From DATBSK01 sp964532485 (lineage in GTDB: Bacteria; Actinomycetota; Acidimicrobiia; IMCC26256; PALSA-555), in NCBI GenBank assembly GCA_964532485.1, contig CAZHKE010000010.1, forward strand, positions 19,710-83,709: 64,000 nucleotides of DNA. Direction: 5' to 3'. A program made the translations under genes and the position numbers. Every line of letters begins with the position of its first letter. The stretch's first letter is position 1. This document shows positions 1-8,450 of the stretch, piece after piece. The notes under the pieces are model-generated. The model did not search any database. It was not told the DNA's origin and saw only the letters and a program-made list of their open reading frames with translations.

Positions 1-504
1 CTCGACGCCCTGCTCGGCTCGGAGCACGTCGAGGGCGTCCTCGAACAGCTCGCCGTCGACGTCGAGGACGATCTTGCCGAACATCTGCACGAACCGACGA
101 TACGAGTCGAACGCGAACCGCTCGTTGTCGGTCTGCTTCGCGAGGCCGCCGACCGAGACGTCGTTGAGCCCGAGGTTGAGGACCGTGTCCATCATCCCCG
201 GCATCGAGAACGGCGCACCGGAGCGCACCGACACGAGCAGCGGGTCGACGTCGTCGCCGAGCGTCTTGCCCATCTTCGACTCGAGCGCGGCGAGTGCGGC
301 CGCGACCTCGTCCATCAGCCCGGCGGGCAGCGTCTCCTTGCCGGTCATGAACGCGTTGCACGCGTCCGTCGTGATCGTGAAGCCGGGAGGTACCGGGAGG
401 CCGAGGTTGGTCATCTCCGCGAGGTTGGCGCCCTTGCCCCCGAGCAGGTACTTCTGCTCCTTGGAGCCCTCTTCGAAGGCGTAGACGTACTCGGTCCCGG
501 TCAT
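1..504 (-). CDS. ppdK: Pyruvate, phosphate dikinase, N-terminal part (cut by window edge)
   Basis: This gene runs off the left edge; about 168 N-terminal codons are visible from the ATG at 504. PPDK interconverts pyruvate, ATP and phosphate with PEP, AMP and pyrophosphate in the cytosol. The visible part is the nucleotide-binding (ATP-grasp) end: the start MTGTEYVYAFEEG, then LLGGKGANLAEM and the glycine-rich SVRSGAPFSMPGMMDTVLNL loop typical of PPDK. A PEP synthase would be expected to read differently in this loop, so PPDK is preferred. It lies 61 bp downstream of the J-domain/RDD gene on the same strand and may share its transcript. The catalytic histidine domain and PEP-binding domain lie outside the window. 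Confidence 0.93.
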   Translation of the reverse strand, partial: MTGTEYVYAFEEGSKEQKYLLGGKGANLAEMTNLGLPVPPGFTITTDACNAFMTGKETLPAGLMDEVAAALAALESKMGKTLGDDVDPLLVSVRSGAPFSMPGMMDTVLNLGLNDVSVGGLAKQTDNERFAFDSYRRFVQMFGKIVLDVDGELFEDALDVLRAEQGVE

Positions 505-565
505 CGCTGCGTCTCCCACTGCGGTCGCCCCGAGCCTACCGATCCCCTGATGACGCGGGGTGCGG

Positions 566-1675
566 TCAGCCGTCGACGACGATCGTGTGCGCGAGTCGGT
601 CGTGGAGACCCTGGAAGTTCGCGTTGCGGGGCCACGTGAGCACGCCGAAGAGGACCAGCGCGAACGCCAACGGTCCGAGGATCGACGCGAACAAGAACGC
701 CGCGAGCACCGGGGTGCCGTAGCGCGACATCGCCCCGCCGAAGCGCAGCGGCGAACCGTCGTCCTGCACGACGTGGACGCGCATCAGATGCTTGCCGAAC
801 GTCCGACCCGTCCGCAGGCTCGACGGGATCAGGTAGATCAGCGCAAGAGCGACCGCGATGAGCAGCACACCGAACTGACCCGGGAGGATCTCGGACTGGA
901 GGTCTTCCTGGCGGCCCTCGGCCGCGTCGATTCGTTGATCGATCTGCTTGTCGGTCGGGTTGGTCTCCTCGAAGCCCGCGACGACGTTCACCGTCGAGCA
1001 CTCGTCGTTGGCCTTCTCGATGTGGTTGGCGCGGCTGTTCGACTGACGGCCCGCGTCCTTCGCCGACTCGAGCTCGTCGAGGCAGTCGCTGATGTGATCG
1101 AGCTTGTCGGTCTGCTGAGGGTAGATCTGCTCGACAGCGACGACGCCGATGAACTGCTGGGCGATCAGGATGACCGCGAGCACGACGACATCGATGCCGA
1201 GCGCGATCAGGCGCGCGCGTGGCGGCGGAGGCTGGAACCCCGGCGGCCACGTCGGAGGTGTCGGCGGGTGCTCGGTCGAGAAGAGCCCCTGGCGCGCCGC
1301 TCCCTGCCGGGGCGCACGCGGCTGGCGCGCCGCGGCACCCTGGCGCGCCGGAGTGCGATCTTCGTGCTCGTCCACGGTGACGTCGCCGTCATCGCGGATC
1401 TCCGAGCCCGGCTCACGCGTGATGCCCATCGACTCGTCGTGCTTGCCGCGTTGCACGGGGTCGGAGAGCACCTGCCACGCCGACCGCACGCGCGCCTCCT
1501 CGGCACGGGCGGCAGCGATCGCGCTGCCCTCGGGCCGCCTCGCGGTCTCAGCGTCCGTGACCGCGCCCTGAGCGTCGCTCAGCCGCTCGCGGTACGCGGC
1601 GCGGATCTCGTCCTTCGACGCGTTGGGGTCGACTCCCAGCACGTCGTAGTGGCTCTGGTCCTGGTCGTCACTCAC
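566..1675 (-). CDS. J-domain plus RDD-family membrane protein
   Basis: A 369-aa protein with an unusual domain combination. Residues about 8-80 form a J-domain-like region (HYDVLGVDPNASKDEIRAAY, later WQVLSDPVQRGKHD); the catalytic HPD tripeptide of true DnaJ proteins is not evident. A Pro/Arg-rich linker follows, then an RDD-type membrane domain (ARLIALGIDVVVLAVIL as first helix, a long extracytoplasmic loop with two cysteines, then RTFGKHLMRVHVV, two more helices and a terminal HDRLAHTIVV). The GTG start overlaps the glyS stop by 4 bp (GTGA), so the two are translationally coupled. Its role is unknown. The J-like domain may recruit DnaK or act only as a fold, and RDD proteins are poorly characterised membrane proteins. 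Confidence 0.8.
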   Translation of the reverse strand: MSDDQDQSHYDVLGVDPNASKDEIRAAYRERLSDAQGAVTDAETARRPEGSAIAAARAEEARVRSAWQVLSDPVQRGKHDESMGITREPGSEIRDDGDVTVDEHEDRTPARQGAAARQPRAPRQGAARQGLFSTEHPPTPPTWPPGFQPPPPRARLIALGIDVVVLAVILIAQQFIGVVAVEQIYPQQTDKLDHISDCLDELESAKDAGRQSNSRANHIEKANDECSTVNVVAGFEETNPTDKQIDQRIDAAEGRQEDLQSEILPGQFGVLLIAVALALIYLIPSSLRTGRTFGKHLMRVHVVQDDGSPLRFGGAMSRYGTPVLAAFLFASILGPLAFALVLFGVLTWPRNANFQGLHDRLAHTIVVDG

Positions 1676-3000
1676 GTCGGCATTTGCTCCCCGAGGAAGG
1701 CGACCAGATCGTTGATGGCCACGCGGTCCTGGTTCATCGTGTCGCGGTCACGCACCGTGACCGCCTCGTCGTCGAGGGTCTCGAAGTCGATCGTCACGCA
1801 CCACGGAGTCCCCACTTCATCCTGTCGACGGTAGCGGCGCCCGATCGATCCGGCGCTATCGACGTCGATCATCAGCTCGGGTCGCAGGAGGCCCGCCACC
1901 TCCTCGGCGACCGGCACGAGCCGCTCGTGGCGGGAGAGCGGCAGCACCGCCGCCTGCAGCGGGGCAAGCCGGGGGTCGAGGTGGAGGACGGTCCGCTTCT
2001 CGGTGCCACCCTTGTCGTTGGGCACGTCTTCCTCGTCGTACGCGGCCAGCAGGAACGCGAGCGTCGCGCGGTCGGCGCCAAGGGCCGGCTCGACGACGTG
2101 CGGCACGTACCGACGATCGTGCTCCTGGTCGAAGTACGAGAGGTCGACGCCCGAGTGCTCGGCATGCTGCTTCAGGTCGAAGTCGGCGCGGTTGGCGATG
2201 CCTTCGAGCTCGCCCCAACCCCACGGGTAGTCGAACTCCACGTCGGACGTGCAGACCGAGTAGTGCGACAGCTCGTCGGCCGCGTGCGGACGCAGCCGCA
2301 GCCGCGCCTGGGGGATCCCCAGGTCGGTGAACCAGCGAAGTCGCTCCTGGCACCAGTACTCGTACCAACGCTCGCCGTCCTCCGGCGGGACGAAGTACTC
2401 CATCTCCATCTGCTCGAACTCGCGCGTGCGGAAGATGAAGTTGCCCGGGGTGATCTCGTTGCGGAACGACTTCCCGATCTGCGCGATCCCGAATGGCGGC
2501 TTCTTCCGCGTCGTCGTCTGGACGTTCTGGAAGTTGACGAAGATGCCCTGCGCCGTCTCCGGCCGTAGGTACGCGACCGACGAGTCGTCCTCGACGGGCC
2601 CGACGTAGGTCTTGAACATCAGGTTGAAGAGCCGCGCCTCTGTGAACGAGTCCTTCGCGCCACAGTTGGGGCAGGCGCCCGAAGCGGGGAGGTGGTCGGC
2701 GCGGAACCGCTGCTTGCAGCGCTTGCAGTCGACGAGGGGGTCGGTGAACGTCGCGGTGTGCCCGCTGGCCTCCCAGACGCGGGGCGCCATGAGGATCGCC
2801 GCGTCGAGGCCGACGACGTCGTCGCGCAGCTGGACCATCGATCGCCACCACGCGTCCTTCACGTTGCGCTTGAGGAGGACGCCGAGCGGCCCGTAGTCCC
2901 ACGTCGACCGGAACCCGCCGTAGATCTCGCTCGAGGGGAACACGAACCCACGCCGCTTGCACAGGTTGACGACGCGTTCCATCAGTTCGGGCTTCGCCAT
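1672..3000 (-). CDS. glyS: Glycine--tRNA ligase, homodimeric class II type
   Basis: Charges tRNA-Gly with glycine in the cytosol. The 442-aa protein is the single-chain alpha2 type. It begins MAKPELMERVVNLCKRRGFV, has a four-cysteine zinc knuckle (C92, C95, C110, C113) and class II motifs RPETAQGIFVNFQN and FRTREFEQMEMEYF. The ATG at 3000 was chosen because homology begins exactly there; the reading frame stays open upstream without resembling the family. It sits downstream of recO and the small YccF-like ORF and upstream of the J-domain/RDD gene. The recO-glyS order is normal for actinobacteria. Confidence 0.97.
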   Translation of the reverse strand: MAKPELMERVVNLCKRRGFVFPSSEIYGGFRSTWDYGPLGVLLKRNVKDAWWRSMVQLRDDVVGLDAAILMAPRVWEASGHTATFTDPLVDCKRCKQRFRADHLPASGACPNCGAKDSFTEARLFNLMFKTYVGPVEDDSSVAYLRPETAQGIFVNFQNVQTTTRKKPPFGIAQIGKSFRNEITPGNFIFRTREFEQMEMEYFVPPEDGERWYEYWCQERLRWFTDLGIPQARLRLRPHAADELSHYSVCTSDVEFDYPWGWGELEGIANRADFDLKQHAEHSGVDLSYFDQEHDRRYVPHVVEPALGADRATLAFLLAAYDEEDVPNDKGGTEKRTVLHLDPRLAPLQAAVLPLSRHERLVPVAEEVAGLLRPELMIDVDSAGSIGRRYRRQDEVGTPWCVTIDFETLDDEAVTVRDRDTMNQDRVAINDLVAFLGEQMPT

Positions 3001-3068
3001 ACGAGAGCATCGATCGTATCGGAGCGCCCTCCGATCCCGACTGTCGCGTCGAGCTGGGCCCGACGGCG

Positions 3069-3185
3069 TCAGGTGGCCGGCGCGTCCGCCATGCCTGGAT
3101 CGTCGATCTCGACGATCTCGTGGCCGAACGGGAACAGCGCGAGCACCAGCCACAGGATGTTGCCGATCGTCTTCAGACGTGTCAC
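3069..3185 (-). CDS. 38-aa YccF-like membrane microprotein (internally shortened)
   Basis: A GTG-initiated ORF of 38 codons between recO and glyS with a plausible ribosome-binding site (GAGGTGGGG just upstream of the GTG). It reads MTRLKTIGNILWLVLALFPF followed by GHEIVEIDD and a short polar tail. The front half matches the start of YccF-domain inner-membrane proteins (IGNILWLVL) and the next block matches the end of that domain (LFPFGxE). The central membrane segments of normal YccF proteins, usually above 100 aa, are absent. It could be an in-frame deletion remnant, a genuine one-helix micropeptide, or chance. The good start signal and the fit to both ends of one family make it more than noise. 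Confidence 0.5.
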   Translation of the reverse strand: MTRLKTIGNILWLVLALFPFGHEIVEIDDPGMADAPAT

Positions 3186-3209
3186 CCCCCACCTCGAGCA
3201 CGTCCGCTT

Positions 3210-3938
3210 CTACAGCAACGCGGCGCTGCGGAGGCGGCGTTCGGAGTGGTGCTCGAGCGCCGCCACCGCGAGACGCTCGACGTCGCGCAGCACGTCGTCG
3301 GACGGCGGCGCGTCGAGGACTCCGCGCAGCCCTCCGTTCACGATCGCCTCGATGACCGCGAGGGAACCAGCTCGCACGCGCCGCCCACCGACAAGCGCGC
3401 AGTCGGCGCAGAGCACGCCCCCGTCGTCGGGGTCGAAGGCCGCGAACCCCCGGGCAGGGTCGGCGGGCGCACCACACCGCGCGCAGGCATCGAGCACCGG
3501 ATGGAACCCCTCGAGGGAGAGCAGCTTCCAGAAGAACGCGGTGCTGATGATCGGCGATGGCTCGGCCGCGAGCGTCAGCAGCGCGTTCGAGAGCATCCGA
3601 TACAGGGCGGGGTTCGGTTCGCGCTCGGGCGAGACCTGGTCGACTGCCTCGAGCATGGAGGTCGCGTGCGTGATGGACCCGTAGTGCTCGCGCAGGCGGC
3701 GGTTGGCGTCGATCGTCTCGACCTGGGTGACGATGTCGAGCTCACGCCCGCGGTAGAGCTGGAGCGCCACGTTGCTCATCGGCTCGAGCCGCGCACCGAA
3801 GCGGCTCGCCGTGCGCCGGATCCCCTTCGCGACCGCCCGCACCTTGCCGTGCCCATGGGTGAGGAACGTGACGATGCGATCGGCCTCACCCAGCTTGATC
3901 GTGCGCAGGACGACGCCCTGATCGCGGTACAACGCCAC
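3210..3938 (-). CDS. recO: DNA repair protein RecO
   Basis: RecO loads RecA onto SSB-coated single strands in the RecFOR pathway. The 242-aa protein starts at GTG 3938 (MALYRDQGVVLRTIKLGEAD), the usual N-terminus of the OB-fold domain. A zinc finger of the actinobacterial type follows in the C-terminal half (two CxxC pairs, ACARCGAP and LCADCAL). Length is normal for the family. The frame is open for 28 further codons upstream but without family similarity. It lies downstream of uppS. Confidence 0.95.
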   Translation of the reverse strand: MALYRDQGVVLRTIKLGEADRIVTFLTHGHGKVRAVAKGIRRTASRFGARLEPMSNVALQLYRGRELDIVTQVETIDANRRLREHYGSITHATSMLEAVDQVSPEREPNPALYRMLSNALLTLAAEPSPIISTAFFWKLLSLEGFHPVLDACARCGAPADPARGFAAFDPDDGGVLCADCALVGGRRVRAGSLAVIEAIVNGGLRGVLDAPPSDDVLRDVERLAVAALEHHSERRLRSAALL

Positions 3939-3992
3939 CCGTGGAGTGTAACGACACGCGTGTGATTCAGCGTCGTGCCCGGCGGGCGCCCC

Positions 3993-4049
3993 CAACCGAG
4001 CGAGCGCTCGCGTTGCGGGCATCCGCTGCCGCGGCGAGCGACGCGGTCA
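3993..4049 (-). repeat. Stop-codon-adjacent GC-rich repeat, degenerate copy (uppS end)
   Basis: The third and weakest member of a small repeat family (better copies at 42821-42880 and 45436-45501). On the minus strand the uppS stop TGA is followed by CCGCGTCGCTCGC, then a GC-rich segment, then GCGAGCGCTCGCT. The spacing between the stop and the first GTCGCTCGC arm is the same 4 nt in all three copies. It probably folds as the uppS 3' end hairpin. Confidence 0.5.
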
Positions 4050-4772
4050 GACGGCCCCGAAGCGGCGCTCGCGCCGCTGGAACTCGCGTACGGCGGCGAA
4101 GAGGTCGCCACGGCGGAAGTCGGGCCAGAGGACCTCGGTGAACACGAGCTCGCTGTAGGCGGCCTCCCAGAGGAGGAAGTTCGACGTCCGGAACTCGCCG
4201 GATGTCCGCACCAGGACGTCCGGGTCGGGCATGTCGGCCGCGTAGAGGTGCCTTCGGATCGTGCGTTCGCCGATCTTCTCGGGAGCGACTCGGCGAGACC
4301 GCGCCTCGGTCGCGATCGCGCGCACCGCGTCGACGAGCTCGGCACGGCCGCCGTAGTTGAACGCGAACGTCAAGGTCATGCGCCGGTTGCGGCGAGTGAG
4401 CTCCTCGGTGTCCTCGATGTGGCGCAGCACGCGCTTCGGCACTCGCCCTCCTCGGCGACCGATGAACCGCACGCGGACGCCGCGCTCGTTCAGGTCGTCG
4501 CGACGCCGCAGCAGCAGCGACTCGTTGAAGCGCATCAGGAAGCGCACCTCTTCCAGGGGACGGCGCCAGTTCTCGGTCGAGAACGCATAGACCGTCATCC
4601 ACTCGAGCCCGATCTCCAACGCGCCCTCGACGGTGTCGAAGAGCGCTTCCTCCCCGGCGGCATGGCCGTCGGTTCGCCTCAGACCCCGGCGCTGCGCCCA
4701 CCGTCCGTTGCCGTCCATGACGATCGCAACGTGGCGCGGCACGCGCGCGGAATCGATCCCCTCGACGGGCAT
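4047..4772 (-). CDS. uppS: Isoprenyl (di-trans,poly-cis-decaprenyl/undecaprenyl) diphosphate synthase
   Basis: A cis-prenyltransferase that condenses isopentenyl diphosphate onto an allylic primer to make the lipid carrier for peptidoglycan and polysaccharide synthesis at the membrane. The 241-aa protein carries all family signatures: HVAIVMDGNGRWA with catalytic D20, YAFSTENWRRP, FNYGGRAEL and VRTSGEFRTSNFLLWE. Length is typical. It lies upstream of recO on the same strand. Exact chain length of the product cannot be read from sequence. Confidence 0.96.
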   Translation of the reverse strand: MPVEGIDSARVPRHVAIVMDGNGRWAQRRGLRRTDGHAAGEEALFDTVEGALEIGLEWMTVYAFSTENWRRPLEEVRFLMRFNESLLLRRRDDLNERGVRVRFIGRRGGRVPKRVLRHIEDTEELTRRNRRMTLTFAFNYGGRAELVDAVRAIATEARSRRVAPEKIGERTIRRHLYAADMPDPDVLVRTSGEFRTSNFLLWEAAYSELVFTEVLWPDFRRGDLFAAVREFQRRERRFGAV

Positions 4773-4822
4773 CCAGTCACCCTACCGAGCCGTCGCTCGG
4801 AGCACGCCGCCGCGGCGAACGA

Positions 4823-5767
4823 GTGACACTACGATCCGGCGCCGTGCGTTGGACCGCCATCGTGAACGCCGCGGCCGGGCGCGGGCGGACACGGCGCCTG
4901 CTCCCCGACCTCCGGGCCGGACTCGCGGCGCGCGACGTCGCCGTGCACGTGTCGATCGACCCCGATGACGGCGCGCGAGCCGCGCACGGTGCCTTCTCGC
5001 GCGGGGAGGGCGTCGTCGCGTGCGGTGGCGATGGGACGATCGCGCCCCTGGCCGGGATCGCGGCCGAGACCGGCGGCACGCTCGCCGTCGTCCCGACGGG
5101 CGCGGGCAACGACTTCGCCCGCCACCTCGGTATCGACCGGCGCTCGCCGCTTGCCGCGGTCGAGCTGCTCGACAGCGGTCAGGTCACGACCGTCGACCTT
5201 GCGTTGGCGACGACCGACGACGGCGGTGCCCACTGGTGCACGACCGTCGCGAACACCGGGTTCGACGCCGACGCGAACCGGTGGGCGAACGGGGTCCGGC
5301 ACGTGAGCGGCACGGCGCTCTACGTGCTCGCGGTGCTCAGGACGACCGCCCTGTACCGACCCCAGCCGATGGTGGTACGCGTCGACGACGACGAGTGGCG
5401 CGGCCGGGCCTGGCTCGTCGCCGTCGGGAACACACGCTGCTACGGCGGCGGGATGATGATCACGCCTGACGCCGAGATCGACGACGGGGTGCTCGACGTG
5501 TGCGTCATAGGAGATGCGTCGATCGCGAAGTTCACCGCCCGCTTTCCCTCCGTGTTCCGCGGCACGCACGTGAGGATCGACGGCGTGGTGATGCTGCGTG
5601 GTCGCACGGTCGAGCTGCACGCCGACGGTGGAGCAGTGCCCCTCGAGCTGTGGGCGAGCGGCGAGCGCGTCGGCGCGCTCCCGGGTCGGGTCGAGGCGGT
5701 GCCGAACGCGCTCCGGGTCCTCGTGCCTCCACCCCGACCAGCTGACGGTCAGGAGCTCCGCGCCTGA
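4823..5767 (+). CDS. Diacylglycerol-kinase-family (YegS/DagK-like) lipid kinase
   Basis: A soluble or peripheral lipid kinase, 314 aa from GTG 4823 or 307 aa from GTG 4844 (start VRWTAIVNAAAGRG). It has the DAGK catalytic-domain motifs: NAAAGRGRT near the N-terminus for nucleotide binding, the ACGGDGTIAPLAG glycine-rich loop and VPTGAGNDFARHLG. The C-terminal half is the usual beta-sandwich of this family. The substrate (diacylglycerol, ceramide-like or undecaprenol) is not decided by sequence. It is transcribed away from uppS and convergently with the cupredoxin gene, only 7 bp from its stop. I slightly favour the start at 4844 because homology begins there. Confidence 0.88.
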   Translation: MTLRSGAVRWTAIVNAAAGRGRTRRLLPDLRAGLAARDVAVHVSIDPDDGARAAHGAFSRGEGVVACGGDGTIAPLAGIAAETGGTLAVVPTGAGNDFARHLGIDRRSPLAAVELLDSGQVTTVDLALATTDDGGAHWCTTVANTGFDADANRWANGVRHVSGTALYVLAVLRTTALYRPQPMVVRVDDDEWRGRAWLVAVGNTRCYGGGMMITPDAEIDDGVLDVCVIGDASIAKFTARFPSVFRGTHVRIDGVVMLRGRTVELHADGGAVPLELWASGERVGALPGRVEAVPNALRVLVPPPRPADGQELRA

Positions 5768-5774
5768 CCGCAGG

Positions 5775-6467
5775 TCAGGTGACCTTGACGGTCGCTTCCA
5801 TTCCCGCCGCGCGGTGACCGGGCACGGTGCAGAAGATCGTGTACGTGCCGGGCTTCAGATCGACCTTGCCCGAGTCGTCCGGCGGCACCTCGAGGATGAA
5901 CCCGGCGAACTCGGGCTCCTCGAAGACGAGGGTGTGTGTACCTCCCTTGTCGACGTAGTTGATCTCGTTGATGCCCGCCTGCGTCGTGAACTCGGTTGCC
6001 TGGAAGTTCAGCGTCGGCAGCGCATCGACCTCGAAGGTCGCGACCGCCTTGCCCTTCGGCTCCTGGAACCCGCCGCCGCCTGCCTCCTCGGACTCCTCGC
6101 TCGGCCCGAGCGACACGATGCCCGCGGACACGATGAGCGCGACCGCAAACGCCACGATGAGCAGCTTCGAGCTCGTGCGCAGGCGCGGCATCGCCGACAT
6201 GAGCGCCGCGCCCGCCATGATCGAGACCGTCACGATCACGACGACGACGAGCGCACCGGTCTTGCCACTCGCGATGAACACGCGCGAGATGTTCAGCACC
6301 CACAACAGCACGCCCAGCGCCGAGAGGATGGGCAGTGCCAACGGCAGGAGCAGGCGCGTCCAGAGCGCCTCCTTGCGCGGGTCCGCGCCGCTCTCGAGCT
6401 GGAACGGCTCCGGCGAGTACTCCTCCGGTCCGTCGCGTTGCGAGGTGTCGGTGTCGGTGGTCGTCAT
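5775..6467 (-). CDS. Membrane-anchored cupredoxin-domain protein
   Basis: Last gene of the oxidase operon, 230 aa from ATG 6467. The frame also extends to a TTG at 6530, which would overlap ctaG by 26 bp. Three hydrophobic helices (LLLPLALPILSALGVLLWVL, ALVVVVIVTVSIMAGAALM, LLIVAFAVALIVSAGIVSL) precede an extracytoplasmic cupredoxin fold. All four type I copper ligands are visible: His in GGTHTLVFEEP, then Cys, His and Met in IFCTVPGHRAAGMEATVKV. By context it may pass electrons to, or deliver copper for, the caa3 oxidase. That role is inference. Confidence 0.8.
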   Translation of the reverse strand: MTTTDTDTSQRDGPEEYSPEPFQLESGADPRKEALWTRLLLPLALPILSALGVLLWVLNISRVFIASGKTGALVVVVIVTVSIMAGAALMSAMPRLRTSSKLLIVAFAVALIVSAGIVSLGPSEESEEAGGGGFQEPKGKAVATFEVDALPTLNFQATEFTTQAGINEINYVDKGGTHTLVFEEPEFAGFILEVPPDDSGKVDLKPGTYTIFCTVPGHRAAGMEATVKVT

Positions 6468-6504
6468 CGGTCCCTGCTGTCCCTGCTCATCCGGTGAGCT
6501 GTCG

Positions 6505-7365
6505 TCATCCCGGAAGTCCCATGCTGGCAAGCTCCTGCTCGAGCTCTCGCCGCATCTGTGGGCGCTGGCGGCGCTCCTCGTCGGCCGCCCACCGGAAGAA
6601 GAATACGGCGATCAGCGACCAGAGCAGCAGCCCGGCACCGATCTTCATGATCAACCCCGCGACCTGCTGGTCCTCGAGCGTCGACAGCCCCCAGATGTGC
6701 GGCAGGCCGACGTAGAACTTGTAGAGGGGCGCGTTCCCGAACGTCAGGAACGAGGCCGGCACCGTCGGCACGATCGACTGCAGGAACAGGTATGCGGCGC
6801 GCACCGGCGCCGCAAGGCGCGGGATCTCCGGCAGCGGCGACAGCACCGGCATCCACACGATCAGCGACGACACGAACAGCAGCGCGTGCACGCTGAAGTG
6901 CACGAGCCCGGAGCTCAAGCTCTCGTTCACGAGCCAGGGCCAGTGCGTGAACACGAGGACGGCGTTGAAGATCACGAGCGCGGGCAAGAAGCGCGACAAC
7001 CAGCGCACCGCTCGGAACCGGCGGCTGGGCGGGTCCAGGATCCAGCGGGCGAGCCACCCCGGCGTCCCGAGGAGCAGGAGGGGCGCAGCGACCATCGCGA
7101 ACAGCAGGTGCTGCACCATGTGCACCGAGTAGTTCATCTGCTCGGCGACGGCGTGGACGGGCCAGTCGGACGCCAGCCACGTGGTGGCTACACCGAGCAC
7201 CCAGCACGTGACCTGGAAGCGCGTGACGATCGGTCGGCCCGGCGCGACGAAGCGTGGACCGACGCGCACCACCGCGATCCAATACCCCGCGGCGAGCCCG
7301 GCGATCAGCAGCCACACATCGGGCTGTGCCTCCCAACCCGGTATCTGGACGGCACTCGACGCCAT
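6505..7365 (-). CDS. ctaG: Cytochrome c oxidase assembly protein, caa3_CtaG family
   Basis: A 286-aa polytopic membrane protein of the CtaG family (the Bacillus-type caa3 assembly factor, not the Cox11-type). About seven hydrophobic helices are visible, with conserved histidine patches MNYSVHMVQHLLFAMVAAP and HFSVHALLF plus an SLIVWMPVLSPLPEI segment. It is thought to help copper insertion into the oxidase. It is embedded in the operon between ctaF (7-bp gap) and the cupredoxin gene. Confidence 0.88.
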   Translation of the reverse strand: MASSAVQIPGWEAQPDVWLLIAGLAAGYWIAVVRVGPRFVAPGRPIVTRFQVTCWVLGVATTWLASDWPVHAVAEQMNYSVHMVQHLLFAMVAAPLLLLGTPGWLARWILDPPSRRFRAVRWLSRFLPALVIFNAVLVFTHWPWLVNESLSSGLVHFSVHALLFVSSLIVWMPVLSPLPEIPRLAAPVRAAYLFLQSIVPTVPASFLTFGNAPLYKFYVGLPHIWGLSTLEDQQVAGLIMKIGAGLLLWSLIAVFFFRWAADEERRQRPQMRRELEQELASMGLPG

Positions 7366-7372
7366 CGTGATC

Positions 7373-7762
7373 TCAGGAGAACGTGTGCAGCGACGCGAGC
7401 ACGACTGCGTAGAGCACGACCGCGGAGATGATCCCGAGCACGAAGAACCGTTGGAAGATCGGCTTGTCGGTGCGCAGGTGCATGTACCACGACGCGACCC
7501 CGGCGAACTTGACGACCATCATGATCATCAGCAGCGCGACGATCAGCCCGTCAGGGATGTCGCCGTCGAGGTAGGAGACTGCGATCTCGAACGCGGTGAC
7601 GATCACGAGGACGATCGCGATCATCACGTACTTGAACGGCGTCGGGTGCGGACGGATCTCGCCCGGCAGCAGGCCTGGGGCCGACTCGAGCGTGTGACCG
7701 AGCTCGCCGCGCGCGACGACCTCGACCTCGTCCTCGACCCGTGCGATCGTGCCTTCGGTCAT
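7373..7762 (-). CDS. ctaF: Cytochrome c oxidase subunit IV
   Basis: A small 129-aa membrane protein with a polar N-terminus and three helices (YVMIAIVLVIVTAFEIAVSY, GLIVALLMIMMVVKFAGVAS, FVLGIISAVVLYAVVLASL). The WYMHLRTDK element between helices 2 and 3 is characteristic of prokaryotic COX4. It stabilises the caa3/aa3 complex and has no redox centre. It lies 13 bp after ctaE. Confidence 0.87.
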   Translation of the reverse strand: MTEGTIARVEDEVEVVARGELGHTLESAPGLLPGEIRPHPTPFKYVMIAIVLVIVTAFEIAVSYLDGDIPDGLIVALLMIMMVVKFAGVASWYMHLRTDKPIFQRFFVLGIISAVVLYAVVLASLHTFS

Positions 7763-7775
7763 CCGGCGCGCTCCC

Positions 7776-8450
7776 CTACGACCCGGGCTGGGGGACCAAG
7801 TAGATCACAGTGAAGATCACGATCCAGACCACGTCGACGAAGTGCCAGTACAGGCCGGCGATCTCGACACGCTCCGAGTCGCCTTGCTCCAACCGACCGG
7901 CGTTCGAGAGCCCCCACAGCGACAGCAGCCAGATGATCCCGATCGTCACGTGCGCGCCGTGGAATCCGGTGAGGAGGTAGAAGGTCGAGCCGAAGACGCT
8001 CTCCGAGACCGTGAGTCCCTCGCGCGTGAACTCGGTGAACTCGAACACCTGGCCCCCGATGAACGTCGCACCGAGGAGCGCGGTCGCCAGCAACCAGATG
8101 CGCACCCGCCGGTGATCGCCACGCTGGATCGCGGCGAGCGCGAGCACCATCGTCAGCGAGCTCATCAGCAGGATGAACGAGGTCGCCGACGTGAACGGGA
8201 TGTCAAAGAGGTCGCTCGGCGAAGGCCCCACCTGTCCGGGTCGCCCGCGGTAGAGGAGGTACGCAGCGATGAACGCGCCGAAGAAGAGGCAGTCCGACGA
8301 CAGGAAGAGCCACATCGCGAGCTTCGTGTTGGTGACGCCCGTGGCGGTCGCGTGGGGGTCGTGCCCGTGAGCACCGCCACCGCCGTCGTGCGACGGCACA
8401 GGCGTGCTCGTGGAGCCGCCGACCTCTGCGGACTGCTCGACCGTGCTCAT
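7776..8450 (-). CDS. ctaE: Cytochrome c oxidase subunit III
   Basis: Subunit III of the haem-copper oxidase, 224 aa with five predicted helices. Family motifs include LAMWLFLSSDCLFFGAFIAA, FYLLTGFHGAHVTIG and AGLYWHFVDVVWIVIFTVIY. A histidine-rich, low-complexity N-terminus (GGGGAHGHDPHA) precedes the first helix. It overlaps the ctaD stop by 4 bp (ATGA), so translation is coupled. Confidence 0.95.
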   Translation of the reverse strand: MSTVEQSAEVGGSTSTPVPSHDGGGGAHGHDPHATATGVTNTKLAMWLFLSSDCLFFGAFIAAYLLYRGRPGQVGPSPSDLFDIPFTSATSFILLMSSLTMVLALAAIQRGDHRRVRIWLLATALLGATFIGGQVFEFTEFTREGLTVSESVFGSTFYLLTGFHGAHVTIGIIWLLSLWGLSNAGRLEQGDSERVEIAGLYWHFVDVVWIVIFTVIYLVPQPGS

